From Acidobacteriota bacterium (lineage in GTDB: Bacteria; Acidobacteriota; Vicinamibacteria; Vicinamibacterales; UBA2999): a stretch of 6,327 nucleotides of DNA. This document shows, in pieces, positions 1-6,327 of the stretch. Every line of letters starts with the position of its first letter. The stretch's first letter is position 1. The DNA lies in the NCBI GenBank assembly GCA_020851835.1, contig JADZBZ010000071.1, positions 1 through 6,327 of the forward strand. The letters run 5' to 3'. The notes below the pieces were generated by a model that did not search any database, was not told where the DNA came from, and saw only the letters and a list, made by a program, of their open reading frames with translations. Position numbers and translations under genes: made by a program.

Positions 1-789
1 CGGCTCGATCGGGACGAGTCACCCGTCCGCATCCGGTTGAACAGCACGGTCGTCCGTGTGCGTCAGTCGACCGGCGGGGGGGCGCCCGACGTCGAGGTGA
101 CCTACACTCGCGGAACGGGTGCGGCGGTGGTACACGCCAGGGGGGTCGTGATGGCCTGCTGGAACATGATGATCCCGGAACTGTGTCCGGGCCTGCCGGC
201 CGACCAGCGCGAAGCCCTGCAGTATCTCGTGAAGGTGCCGCTCGTCTATACGAGCATCGGCCTGCGAAACTGGCAGGCCTTCGAGAAGCTGGGCATCGCC
301 AACGTCTCGTCGCCGGGCATGTGGCATCCCGGCATCGGGCTCAGCACCGGCGGGCCCGCCATCGGCGATTATCGCGCGGCGTCCGGCGCGCCCGACGAGC
401 CGATCCTCGTTCACCTCACCCGCACACCGAATCAGCCCGGACTGGCCTCCGCCCGGGAGCAGCACAAGGCCGGCCGCCGCGAACTGTTGCAGACGCCGTT
501 TGCCACATTCGAGCGGAATATTCGCGATCAGTTCGCCCGCATTCTCGCCCCAGGTGGTTTCGATCCCGCGCTGGATATCGAGGCCATTACCGTGAACCGC
601 TGGCCTCACGGGTACGCGTACGAATACAACCCCTTGTACGACCCCGACTGGCCGGCTGGAAGAGCGCCGCACGAGATCGGCCGCCGGCCGTTCGGGCGAA
701 TCACGATCGCCAACTCGGATTCGGGGGCCACGGCCTACTCGGATGTCGCCATCGATCAGGCCTATCGGGCCGTCACCGAGTTGTTCTGA
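1..789 (+). CDS. FAD-dependent oxidoreductase, spermidine dehydrogenase-like (5'-truncated, C-terminal part)
   Basis: The reading frame is open from base 1 and ends at TGA 787-789, giving 262 residues of a protein that begins outside the window. The first in-window ATG-like starts are internal: the translation from base 1 (RLDRDESPVRIRL) already aligns with residues 397 onward of the complete paralogue at 3611-5599. By eye the two are about 60% identical. Shared blocks include ACWNMMIP, KVPLVYT, VSSPGM, TRTP.QPG, GGFDP, ITVNRWPHGYAYEYNPL and FGRITIANSD. The last blocks lie where flavin amine oxidase-type enzymes close the FAD site; that placement is family knowledge. The Rossmann motif and any Tat signal would be upstream and cannot be seen. 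It ends at TELF, a few residues shorter than its paralogue. It likely heads an operon with the TonB receptor 47 bp downstream. Function as a periplasmic amine or related oxidase is inferred; the substrate is unknown. Confidence 0.88.
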   Translation, partial: RLDRDESPVRIRLNSTVVRVRQSTGGGAPDVEVTYTRGTGAAVVHARGVVMACWNMMIPELCPGLPADQREALQYLVKVPLVYTSIGLRNWQAFEKLGIANVSSPGMWHPGIGLSTGGPAIGDYRAASGAPDEPILVHLTRTPNQPGLASAREQHKAGRRELLQTPFATFERNIRDQFARILAPGGFDPALDIEAITVNRWPHGYAYEYNPLYDPDWPAGRAPHEIGRRPFGRITIANSDSGATAYSDVAIDQAYRAVTELF

Positions 790-795
790 TGAGGC

Positions 796-807
796 CCCGG
801 CGCCGGG
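796..807. repeat. 12-bp GC palindrome in the oxidoreductase-receptor gap
   Basis: The 47-bp gap holds the perfect palindrome CCCGGCGCCGGG. Past one mismatch (795/808) the symmetry continues with GG at 793-794 and CC at 809-810. It lies 7 bp after the stop codon of the first gene and 17 bp before the ribosome binding site of the next. It could form a short hairpin that separates expression of the two genes, or be an operator. No T-run follows, so it is not a standard intrinsic terminator. In DNA this rich in G and C such a palindrome may be chance. Confidence 0.3.
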
Positions 808-824
808 CCCACGTCCGTTCCCGA

Positions 825-830
825 GAGAGG
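825..830 (+). promoter_or_regulatory. ribosome binding site of the TonB receptor
   Basis: GAGAGG lies 6 bases before ATG 837. It fixes the receptor start at 837, although the frame is open from further upstream inside the preceding gene. Confidence 0.7.
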
Positions 831-836
831 TTGACC

Positions 837-3572
837 ATGCCTTCGTACCTCCGATGCTGTGCCCTGTGCCTCTTGTCGGTCGGCAGCCTACTCGCCGCCG
901 CCGTCCCGGCCGCCGCCCAGGCCTCGACTGGCGGACTCCGCGGGACCGTCAGGGACGATTCCGGCGGCGTGCTGATTGGCGTGACCGTCGAGGCGTCGAG
1001 CCCCGCCCGAATCGGCGGCGCTGCCGTCGGCGTGACGGACTCGGCCGGGCTGTACCGGTTCGACAACCTGCCGATAGGCACCTACACCGTCAGCTTTTCG
1101 CTTCAGGGTTTTACGACCCTCAAGCGCGAGGGCATTCGGGTCGAGGTGGGGCGATCTTTGGAACTATCGGCGGTGCTCACGGTCGGTGCGGTGGGAGAAT
1201 CCGTGACCGTCACCGGCGACGCCCCGGTCGTCGACACGGTCCACTCGGGCTACACGTCGAACTTCAACCAGCAACTGCTCGAGAACGTGCCGTCGACGAG
1301 GACCTCCTGGTTCGACGCCGTCACGGCGGCTCCAGCGGTCCGGTCGGATCCGGTGAGTGCCAACTCGGCGACGTTTCTTCTGTACGGATCGAGCGGCGAT
1401 CAGAATTCCTATCAGAACGACGGCGTTGAAGTGGCGGCGCCCTCGGGCGGCACCGTATGGAGCTTCCCGAACCCCGACACCATCCAGGAGATCCAGGTCG
1501 TCGGCGTTGGTGCGTCCGCGGAGTTCTCCGGCTTCCAGGGTGGCGTCGTCAACATCGTCACCAAGTCCGGCAGCAACGCCGTCAAGGGCTCGGCCAGCTA
1601 CTTCTACGGCGGCGACCAGTTGACCGGCAACAATACGCCCGATGAGGAATTCGCCTACAACATCGACTACCAGCGCGACGCGACGTTCTCGCTCGGCGGT
1701 CCCATCAGGAAGGATCGACTGTGGGCCATCGGCATGCTCGAGCTCACCAGCAACCGGAGCTCTGATATCGGCGTCGATCCCGAGTCCGCTCCCAGGAATT
1801 ACAACTACAAGCCGTTCGGAAAGGTGACGTTCAAGTTCGGCCAGCACGATTTCGGCGAGGTGCAGTACAGCGACGAGTATTTCAACCTGCCCGAATCGCC
1901 GGACATCGAGAACCCTGTCGAGACCATTCAGGACGAGAACGGCCGGAACCCGATCATCGTGGCGCGCTGGAACCGGGTGATCGGCTCCCGAACGTTTTTC
2001 GAAGTGAAGGGCGGCGGCATCTACATCCGCGATCACTTCGATCCCCACTCCGGCGACTTCACCACGCCCGGCCGTACCGACAGCGGCACTGGCATCGCCA
2101 GCGTGAACACCAGCAGCACCATCACGAAGCAGACGCAGAACCAGACGTCCATTTCCGCCACCCTGTCTCACGTCAAGGACCATTTCGTGTCCGGGTCGCA
2201 CGAACTGAAGACCGGATTTCAGTACTCGAGCGGCACCAACCTGGTGAACGGCGCACTGGCTGGCGGCGCCTCGTACTCCGACTTCAACGGCGAGCCCGAC
2301 CGCGCGACGTTCCGGGAGACCAGCGCAACGATTGGGCGCGTCAAGACAGCCGGGATCTTCGTGCAGGACAACTGGACCATCGTGCCGCGCCTCACCCTGA
2401 ATCTCGGGCTCCGGTTCGATCGCTCGGTCGGTGATATCCCGGAGACCGACAAGCTCGACTCCTCGTTCACCGACAAGCTCGGCACCTATCCCGGCATCAG
2501 CGACGTCATCACCTATGACAACTGGTCGCCGCGGGTTGGCGCGGCCTTCAAGCTGGACGACGCCGGCAAGACGGTCGTGAAGACGAGCTACGGTCGCTAC
2601 TTTGCCAGGCTCAATACGGGGCTGTTCACGTCGATCGCGCCGGGCGGCGCCGTGAGCAGCACCTACGGTTACAACCCGGCCACCGGGGAGTACGACATCC
2701 TGCAGAGCACGACCAACCCGAAGCTGACCGCCACGATCGATCCAGGCCTCGAAAACGAACTGGTCGATCAGTTTTTCATCGGCATCGAGCGCCAACTGCT
2801 GCCCGACCTCGGCGTCAACGCCTCATTCATCGTCAAGCGGGAGCGAAACTTCATCCGCGGGCGCGACTTCGGCAGCGCATACGTGCCCCGCGACATCACG
2901 GAGACATTCGCCGACGTCTCGCAGACGCTGACGATCTTCAACCGGATCAGTCCGGCTGGCGATGCCCGAATCGGACCCACCAACCGCGACGACTTCCGCC
3001 AGAAGTACAACAGCCTGGTGCTGCAGGCCTACAAGCGCCTGTCGAATCGGTGGCAGCTCCAGGGCTCCTATCAATGGGAGGTGTCGGAGGGCTTCAGTAC
3101 GGCGTCGGTGTCATCGTCGCAGTCGGGCCCCGGCACGTTCGGCGCCGATCCGAACCAGTTGGTGAACGCCTACGGGCGCTTTCCAACCGACAGCACGCAC
3201 TCGTTCCGTGTGTCGAGCACGGTGGAGCTGCCCTGGAACCTGTCGTTCGCCGTCCGCGAGGTGTTCGAAAGCGGTCGCCCGTACGGACGTACGATCACGG
3301 TTCGCGGTCTGTCCCAGGGCAACGCGACCGTCATCGCCCAGCCGCGCGGGTCCTTCGAGCTGCCGTCCAGAAACGATCTGGGCATTCGAGTCGGCCGGGA
3401 CGTGCCGATGCCGGCGGGGCGCCTGCTTCGATTGTCGCTCGACGTCCAGAACCTGTTCAACAACGCCACTCCCCTCAGCGTCGCCATCAACAGTTCGCAG
3501 TCGACCTACGGACAGACGACGAACATCTCGCTGCCGCGCCGGGCGCTGCTCGGCATTCGATTCAGCTTCTGA
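837..3572 (+). CDS. TonB-dependent receptor with carboxypeptidase-regulatory-like N-terminal domain (Oar-like)
   Basis: This 911-aa protein is an outer-membrane beta-barrel transporter that would import a ligand using TonB/ExbBD energy. Residues 1-29 form a Sec signal peptide (hydrophobic LLSVGSLLAAAV, cleavage near AAA27-Q28 or AQA29-S30). Residues ~32-115 are a carboxypeptidase regulatory-like fold, seen in GGLRGTVRD, GVTDSAGLYRFDNLPIGTYT and GFTTLKREGI. The linker ESVTVTGDAPVVDT follows. Residues ~140-250 are the plug, with NDGVEV, TIQEIQVVG and the typical GGVVNIVTKSGSNAVKGS. The remainder is the barrel, ending in LDVQNLFNN and RALLGIRFSF; a terminal Phe is usual for outer-membrane barrels. 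The length fits the Oar-like receptors abundant in Acidobacteriota. Start choice rests on the signal peptide and on GAGAGG six bases upstream. It sits between two paralogous oxidoreductase genes, probably in one operon. The ligand cannot be read from the sequence, and no SusD-like partner is present in the window. Confidence 0.93.
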   Translation: MPSYLRCCALCLLSVGSLLAAAVPAAAQASTGGLRGTVRDDSGGVLIGVTVEASSPARIGGAAVGVTDSAGLYRFDNLPIGTYTVSFSLQGFTTLKREGIRVEVGRSLELSAVLTVGAVGESVTVTGDAPVVDTVHSGYTSNFNQQLLENVPSTRTSWFDAVTAAPAVRSDPVSANSATFLLYGSSGDQNSYQNDGVEVAAPSGGTVWSFPNPDTIQEIQVVGVGASAEFSGFQGGVVNIVTKSGSNAVKGSASYFYGGDQLTGNNTPDEEFAYNIDYQRDATFSLGGPIRKDRLWAIGMLELTSNRSSDIGVDPESAPRNYNYKPFGKVTFKFGQHDFGEVQYSDEYFNLPESPDIENPVETIQDENGRNPIIVARWNRVIGSRTFFEVKGGGIYIRDHFDPHSGDFTTPGRTDSGTGIASVNTSSTITKQTQNQTSISATLSHVKDHFVSGSHELKTGFQYSSGTNLVNGALAGGASYSDFNGEPDRATFRETSATIGRVKTAGIFVQDNWTIVPRLTLNLGLRFDRSVGDIPETDKLDSSFTDKLGTYPGISDVITYDNWSPRVGAAFKLDDAGKTVVKTSYGRYFARLNTGLFTSIAPGGAVSSTYGYNPATGEYDILQSTTNPKLTATIDPGLENELVDQFFIGIERQLLPDLGVNASFIVKRERNFIRGRDFGSAYVPRDITETFADVSQTLTIFNRISPAGDARIGPTNRDDFRQKYNSLVLQAYKRLSNRWQLQGSYQWEVSEGFSTASVSSSQSGPGTFGADPNQLVNAYGRFPTDSTHSFRVSSTVELPWNLSFAVREVFESGRPYGRTITVRGLSQGNATVIAQPRGSFELPSRNDLGIRVGRDVPMPAGRLLRLSLDVQNLFNNATPLSVAINSSQSTYGQTTNISLPRRALLGIRFSF

Positions 3573-3595
3573 CGCCGGGGCACGATTTCACGACT

Positions 3596-3602
3596 GAAGG
3601 AG
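3596..3602 (+). promoter_or_regulatory. ribosome binding site of the Tat-exported oxidoreductase
   Basis: GAAGGAG lies 8 bases before ATG 3611, a strong Shine-Dalgarno match. It favours ATG 3611 over the in-frame ATG at 3656, which has no comparable site; both would keep the twin-arginine motif. Confidence 0.8.
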
Positions 3603-3610
3603 CGCCACTC

Positions 3611-5599
3611 ATGCAGGACCATGAACGGAGTCGCCGTCGCGATCGTGAGCTGGGCATGGATCGCCCCATCACGCGCCGCGACTTCCTGAACGGCGTCGCG
3701 CTGGGCATCGGCGCGACGATGGTCGGCCCGGGCCTCGGTCCGCCGGGCATCGCCGCCGCCGCGGCAGCGTTCGCTCAAGACGCGCCAGGCTACTACCCGC
3801 CGGCCTTGACGGGCATGCGAGGCAGCCACGACGGGTCCTTCGATGTGTCTCACGCGCTCAGGGACGGCGCGTTCTGGCGCAGCGCCGGTACGCCAGAGAA
3901 CACCAACGAGATCTACGACCTCGTCGTCGTCGGCGGCGGCATCAGCGGTCTGGCGGCCGCCTACTTCTATCGCGCCCGCACGAGCCGGTCGGCGAAGATC
4001 CTCATCCTCGACAATCACGACGATTTCGGCGGGCACGCCAAGCGCAATGAGTTCCGTCCCGGCGGCCGTCTGCTCATCGCCAACGGTGGCACCGCGGGCA
4101 TTTCATCGCCGTTTGCCTACAGCGCCGAGGCGCTCGGGCTGATGAAGGCGGTCGGCATTGACGTACCGGCCTTGGCGGCCGCGGCGAGGCGGTCGACGGG
4201 CCACGAGGTGTTCCAGGGCCTGCAGCAGGCGTACTTCTTCGACAAGGAAACCTTCGGGAGCGATCGGCTGGTCCTCGGCTCGCCGGGCGGCCGCGGGCGC
4301 GCCGGCTCCGACGGGTCGGCGTGGGCCGCCTGGCTGGCGAAGACGCCGCTCTCGCCGATGGCGCAGAAGGACATTGCCCGACTGCAGGAGGAGAAAGCCG
4401 ACTACATGCCGGGGCTCACCTCCGATCAGAAGAAGGACAAGCTCTCGCGAATCAGCTACAAGACCTTCCTGCTCGACTTCGTCAAGGTCCATCCCGACGT
4501 CATCCCGTTCTATCAGACGCGCACCCACGGTCTGTACGGCATCGGTATCGACGCGGTTGGCGCGCTCGAATGCTGGGCCTATCACTATCCGGGGTTCGAA
4601 GGCATGAACCTCGATCCGGCGGCGACCGGTCGCATGAGTTTCACGGCCCGCGGCGACGCGACGCCGAAGGAACCGTACAGCTTCCACTTCCCGGACGGAA
4701 ATGCGACGGTGGCCCGGCTGCTCATGCGCGCCCTGATCCCCGGAGTGCTTCCCGGCCGCACTGCGGAAGACAGCGTGACGGCGACAGCCGACTACAGCCG
4801 GCTCGATCGCGCCGGCGCGTCCATTCGCATGCGCCTCGGCAGTACCGCCGCTCGCGTGCGCCACGTCGGCCCCCAGGCGTCGGCCAGGGAAGTCGAGGTG
4901 ACGTACGGCCGCGAGGGGAAGACCTACGCGGTGCGCGCCCGAGGCGTGGTGCTGGCCTGCTGGAACATGATGATCCCGTTCATCTGCGAGGACCTGCCGG
5001 CGGCCCAGAAGGAAGCGTTGCACTACGGCGTGAAGGTGCCGCTCGTCTACACCACGGTCTCGCTGAAGAACTGGCAGTCATTCAAGAAGCTCGGCATCTC
5101 CGGCGTCAGCTCGCCCGGGATGTACCACACCGGCCTGCGGATGGAACTGCCGAACCAGATTGGCGAGTATCGCGCCGTGCCGGGCGGGCCCGACGATCCG
5201 GTCCTCGTGCGCATGACGCGCACACCGTGCCAGCCAGGCCTGCCGTCGCGGGATCAGCATCGCGCCGGGCATGCCGACCTGTACACGACGAGCTTCGAAA
5301 CCTTCGAGCGCAGTATCAGGGACCAGTTCGTGCGGGCGCTGGGTCCGGGCGGTTTCGATCCATCTCGGGATATCGACGCCATCACGGTCAACCGCTGGCC
5401 GCATGGTTACGCCTACGAGTACAACCCCCTCTGGGATCCGGACTGGCCGGCCGGCCAGTCGCCCTGCGAGATCGGACGGAAGAGGTTCGGTCGAATCACC
5501 ATCGCCAACTCCGATGCCGCGGCGGCAGCCTACACCGACCAGGCCATCGATCAGGCCTATCGCGCGGTACAGGAACTCGCCGCCGACGACGCGATCTGA
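3611..5599 (+). CDS. Tat-exported FAD-dependent oxidoreductase, spermidine dehydrogenase-like
   Basis: This complete 662-aa flavoprotein probably oxidises an amine or related small molecule in the periplasm. The N-terminus carries a twin-arginine signal: ITRRDFLNG (Arg22-Arg23), a hydrophobic stretch, and a cleavage site near AFA55-Q56. That implies export in folded form with FAD bound. Residues 101-148 are the dinucleotide-binding Rossmann unit: YDLVVVGGGISGL with G108, G110 and G113, the strand-2 acid D134 in LILDN, then FGGHAKRNEF. The C-terminal FAD-closing region contains NRWPHGYAYEYNPLWDPDW (595-612) and GRITIANSD (627-635). Length and motifs resemble the spermidine dehydrogenase (SpdH) group of flavoenzymes; this match is from memory of the family and substrate specificity is not shown. 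No c-type haem motif (CXXCH) is visible, so the electron acceptor is unknown. It follows the TonB receptor by 38 bp and is paralogous to the gene ending at 789. Confidence 0.9.
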   Translation: MQDHERSRRRDRELGMDRPITRRDFLNGVALGIGATMVGPGLGPPGIAAAAAAFAQDAPGYYPPALTGMRGSHDGSFDVSHALRDGAFWRSAGTPENTNEIYDLVVVGGGISGLAAAYFYRARTSRSAKILILDNHDDFGGHAKRNEFRPGGRLLIANGGTAGISSPFAYSAEALGLMKAVGIDVPALAAAARRSTGHEVFQGLQQAYFFDKETFGSDRLVLGSPGGRGRAGSDGSAWAAWLAKTPLSPMAQKDIARLQEEKADYMPGLTSDQKKDKLSRISYKTFLLDFVKVHPDVIPFYQTRTHGLYGIGIDAVGALECWAYHYPGFEGMNLDPAATGRMSFTARGDATPKEPYSFHFPDGNATVARLLMRALIPGVLPGRTAEDSVTATADYSRLDRAGASIRMRLGSTAARVRHVGPQASAREVEVTYGREGKTYAVRARGVVLACWNMMIPFICEDLPAAQKEALHYGVKVPLVYTTVSLKNWQSFKKLGISGVSSPGMYHTGLRMELPNQIGEYRAVPGGPDDPVLVRMTRTPCQPGLPSRDQHRAGHADLYTTSFETFERSIRDQFVRALGPGGFDPSRDIDAITVNRWPHGYAYEYNPLWDPDWPAGQSPCEIGRKRFGRITIANSDAAAAAYTDQAIDQAYRAVQELAADDAI

Positions 5600-5628
5600 C
5601 AGGCGGCGGCAGCGACGTCGAGGGGCGG

Positions 5629-6027
5629 TCAGCGAGGAGTCGCCTTGTGCAGCGTCCCCCTCAACGAGAGCCTGGTCGGAAAGCTCTGCGCCAGCGCGCT
5701 GCTGACGATGACGACGAGGTTCGCTCCGCGGGCGACCGCTGCTTCGCGCAACTGCTGATGGGCGGCTCGCGTGCAATCCTCCGCCGCACTGTCGGCGCAC
5801 GGCGCGCCGGCCGTAACCTCGCCGAGCGGCTCGGAGATCTCGTAGTCATCCCTGATGTCGTTCAGGCGTGACCGATCGACAATCATCACGTCCTCGGCTG
5901 TGGCAACCGCGGTGGTCGGGCTCGGCGCCGCCACCGCCGACTGGTGCGCCGCGCCCTGCTGGGAGCAGCCCAGGGTGATCACGGCGGCCAGGCCCACCGC
6001 GGCCGTGGTTCTCATCATCTGCATCAT
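5629..6027 (-). CDS. small lipoprotein with RcsF-like features
   Basis: This 132-aa protein has a short basic N-terminus (MMQMMR), a hydrophobic segment and a lipobox-like end, ITLGC, with Cys21 as the presumed lipidated residue. Thr at -3 makes the lipobox non-canonical. Ser at +2 would favour the outer membrane under the E. coli sorting rule. Residues 22-45 are an Ala/Ser/Thr/Pro-rich linker. The C-terminal domain (~47-130) contains PLGEVTAGAPC, an alpha-helical LREAAVARGANLVVI and a final LSLRGTLHK. That order resembles RcsF and some DUF4156-type lipoproteins, but it keeps only Cys77 and Cys85 rather than the four cysteines of RcsF. No function is assigned. The start is ATG 6027, supported by GCGAGG seven bases upstream; it overlaps the stop of the sulfotransferase gene by 4 bp (ATGA), so translation is probably coupled. 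It converges with the oxidoreductase gene, 29 bp away. Confidence 0.8.
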   Translation of the reverse strand: MMQMMRTTAAVGLAAVITLGCSQQGAAHQSAVAAPSPTTAVATAEDVMIVDRSRLNDIRDDYEISEPLGEVTAGAPCADSAAEDCTRAAHQQLREAAVARGANLVVIVSSALAQSFPTRLSLRGTLHKATPR

Positions 6028-6327
6028 GGTCGTGCCTCGCAGTCATCGGTCGATACGTCAAAGCCCCAGTCTCTCACGTACTCGACATCGGACCTATCGA
6101 ACACCCCCAGGTCGTGCGCCCTGAAGCGTCCAATGGAATCGGGCACGCGCACCGACGCCAGGGCGGCCGCCTCGGTGTTCGAGTCGGCTGTTGCACCAAT
6201 GAAGTCCATCAGCACCCCAAGCTGATCCGCAGGGGTGCGGCAGAACGCGTCGTAGGACAGCATCAGGAACCGGCCCGGCATCTGCTCACCGATCCGGGCA
6301 ATCCGGCGCTGAACTTCGCACCAGTAC
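6024..6327 (-). CDS. sulfotransferase family protein (5'-truncated, C-terminal 100 residues)
   Basis: The frame is open through the right edge, so the gene starts outside the window; the Met at 6281 is internal. The edge residues YWCEVQRRIARIGEQ run straight into RFLMLSYDAFCRTP, then LGVLMDFIGA and PDSIGRFRAHDLGVFDRSDVEYVRDWGF. This is the usual C-terminal pattern of PAPS-dependent sulfotransferases: Trp-rich helix, RYEDL-like strand, DP-type helix, FLG motif, then the IGRWR-type segment. The N-terminal PAPS-binding P-loop is not in view, so activity cannot be judged. Such enzymes transfer sulfate to carbohydrates, lipids or other small molecules; the acceptor here is unknown. TGA 6024-6026 overlaps the lipoprotein start as ATGA, making these two genes an operon. 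Confidence 0.82.
   Translation of the reverse strand, partial: YWCEVQRRIARIGEQMPGRFLMLSYDAFCRTPADQLGVLMDFIGATADSNTEAAALASVRVPDSIGRFRAHDLGVFDRSDVEYVRDWGFDVSTDDCEARP
6035..6040 (-). promoter_or_regulatory. ribosome binding site of the lipoprotein gene
   Basis: On the minus strand GCGAGG lies 7 bases before ATG 6027, inside the 3' end of the sulfotransferase gene. It selects the first of four closely spaced Met codons (residues 1, 2, 4 and 5). Confidence 0.6.

Noticed and set aside
19..672. 217-aa minus-strand open frame opposite the first oxidoreductase
   Set aside because: The plus strand is clearly coding by paralogy; a similar antisense frame appears opposite the second copy, as expected for a shadow.
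831..836. TTGACC resembling a -35 promoter box before the receptor
   Set aside because: It is the spacer between the ribosome binding site and the ATG, with no suitable -10 element that could serve this start.
1164..2795. 543-aa open frame on the minus strand opposite the TonB receptor
   Set aside because: It is antisense to a clearly recognised receptor, has no recognisable domain, and is rich in Arg, Gly, Val and Ala as expected for a shadow frame in GC-rich DNA.
3050..3610. Upstream in-frame extension of the second oxidoreductase into the receptor gene
   Set aside because: The extension overlaps the receptor coding region, has shadow-like composition, and would bury the Tat signal; ATG 3611 has a strong ribosome binding site.
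5579..5610. Possible terminator stem at the convergent gene ends (GCCGCCG pairing with CGGCGGC across an 18-base loop)
   Set aside because: The arms pair over 7 bp, but the loop is long, the stem overlaps the stop codon, and no T-run follows on either strand; in this composition it may be chance.
4321..5871. 516-aa plus-strand open frame overlapping the Tat oxidoreductase and the lipoprotein gene
   Set aside because: It is a shifted frame of the oxidoreductase with Arg-rich, low-information translation, and it runs antisense into the lipoprotein gene.

Overview
The window is a GC-rich bacterial segment with five protein-coding genes in two convergent groups and almost no non-coding space. 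The best taxonomic guess is Acidobacteriota, possibly of the Vicinamibacteria type. The basis is a large Oar-like TonB-dependent receptor with an N-terminal carboxypeptidase-regulatory-like domain next to a Tat-exported flavoprotein, in a high-GC Gram-negative background. This is inferred from gene style; no marker gene is present.

Plus strand, 1-5599: three genes head to tail with gaps of 47 and 38 bp, probably one transcription unit. The first (1-789) is the C-terminal ~260 residues of an FAD-dependent oxidoreductase whose start lies off the left edge. The second (837-3572) is a complete 911-aa outer-membrane TonB-dependent receptor. The third (3611-5599) is a complete 662-aa Tat-exported FAD oxidoreductase resembling spermidine dehydrogenase and related flavin amine oxidases. 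The first and third genes are clear paralogues (about 60% identical by eye over the shared part), so the receptor is bracketed by two copies of one enzyme family. A reasonable reading is a substrate-acquisition unit: the receptor imports a compound across the outer membrane and the flavoproteins oxidise it in the periplasm. The substrate is not determined by the sequence.

Minus strand, 6327-5629: two genes joined by a 4-bp ATGA stop/start overlap. The upstream one, cut by the right edge, is the C-terminal 100 residues of a sulfotransferase-family protein. The downstream one is a complete 132-aa lipoprotein with a low-complexity linker and a small C-terminal domain that looks vaguely like RcsF. 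The two groups converge with only 29 bp between their stop codons.

No RNA genes, CRISPR arrays, insertion sequences or integration sites were seen. All gaps between genes are under 50 bp, so there is no long unexplained stretch. The main item for a second look is the enzyme-receptor-enzyme arrangement; the coupled sulfotransferase/lipoprotein pair is second.
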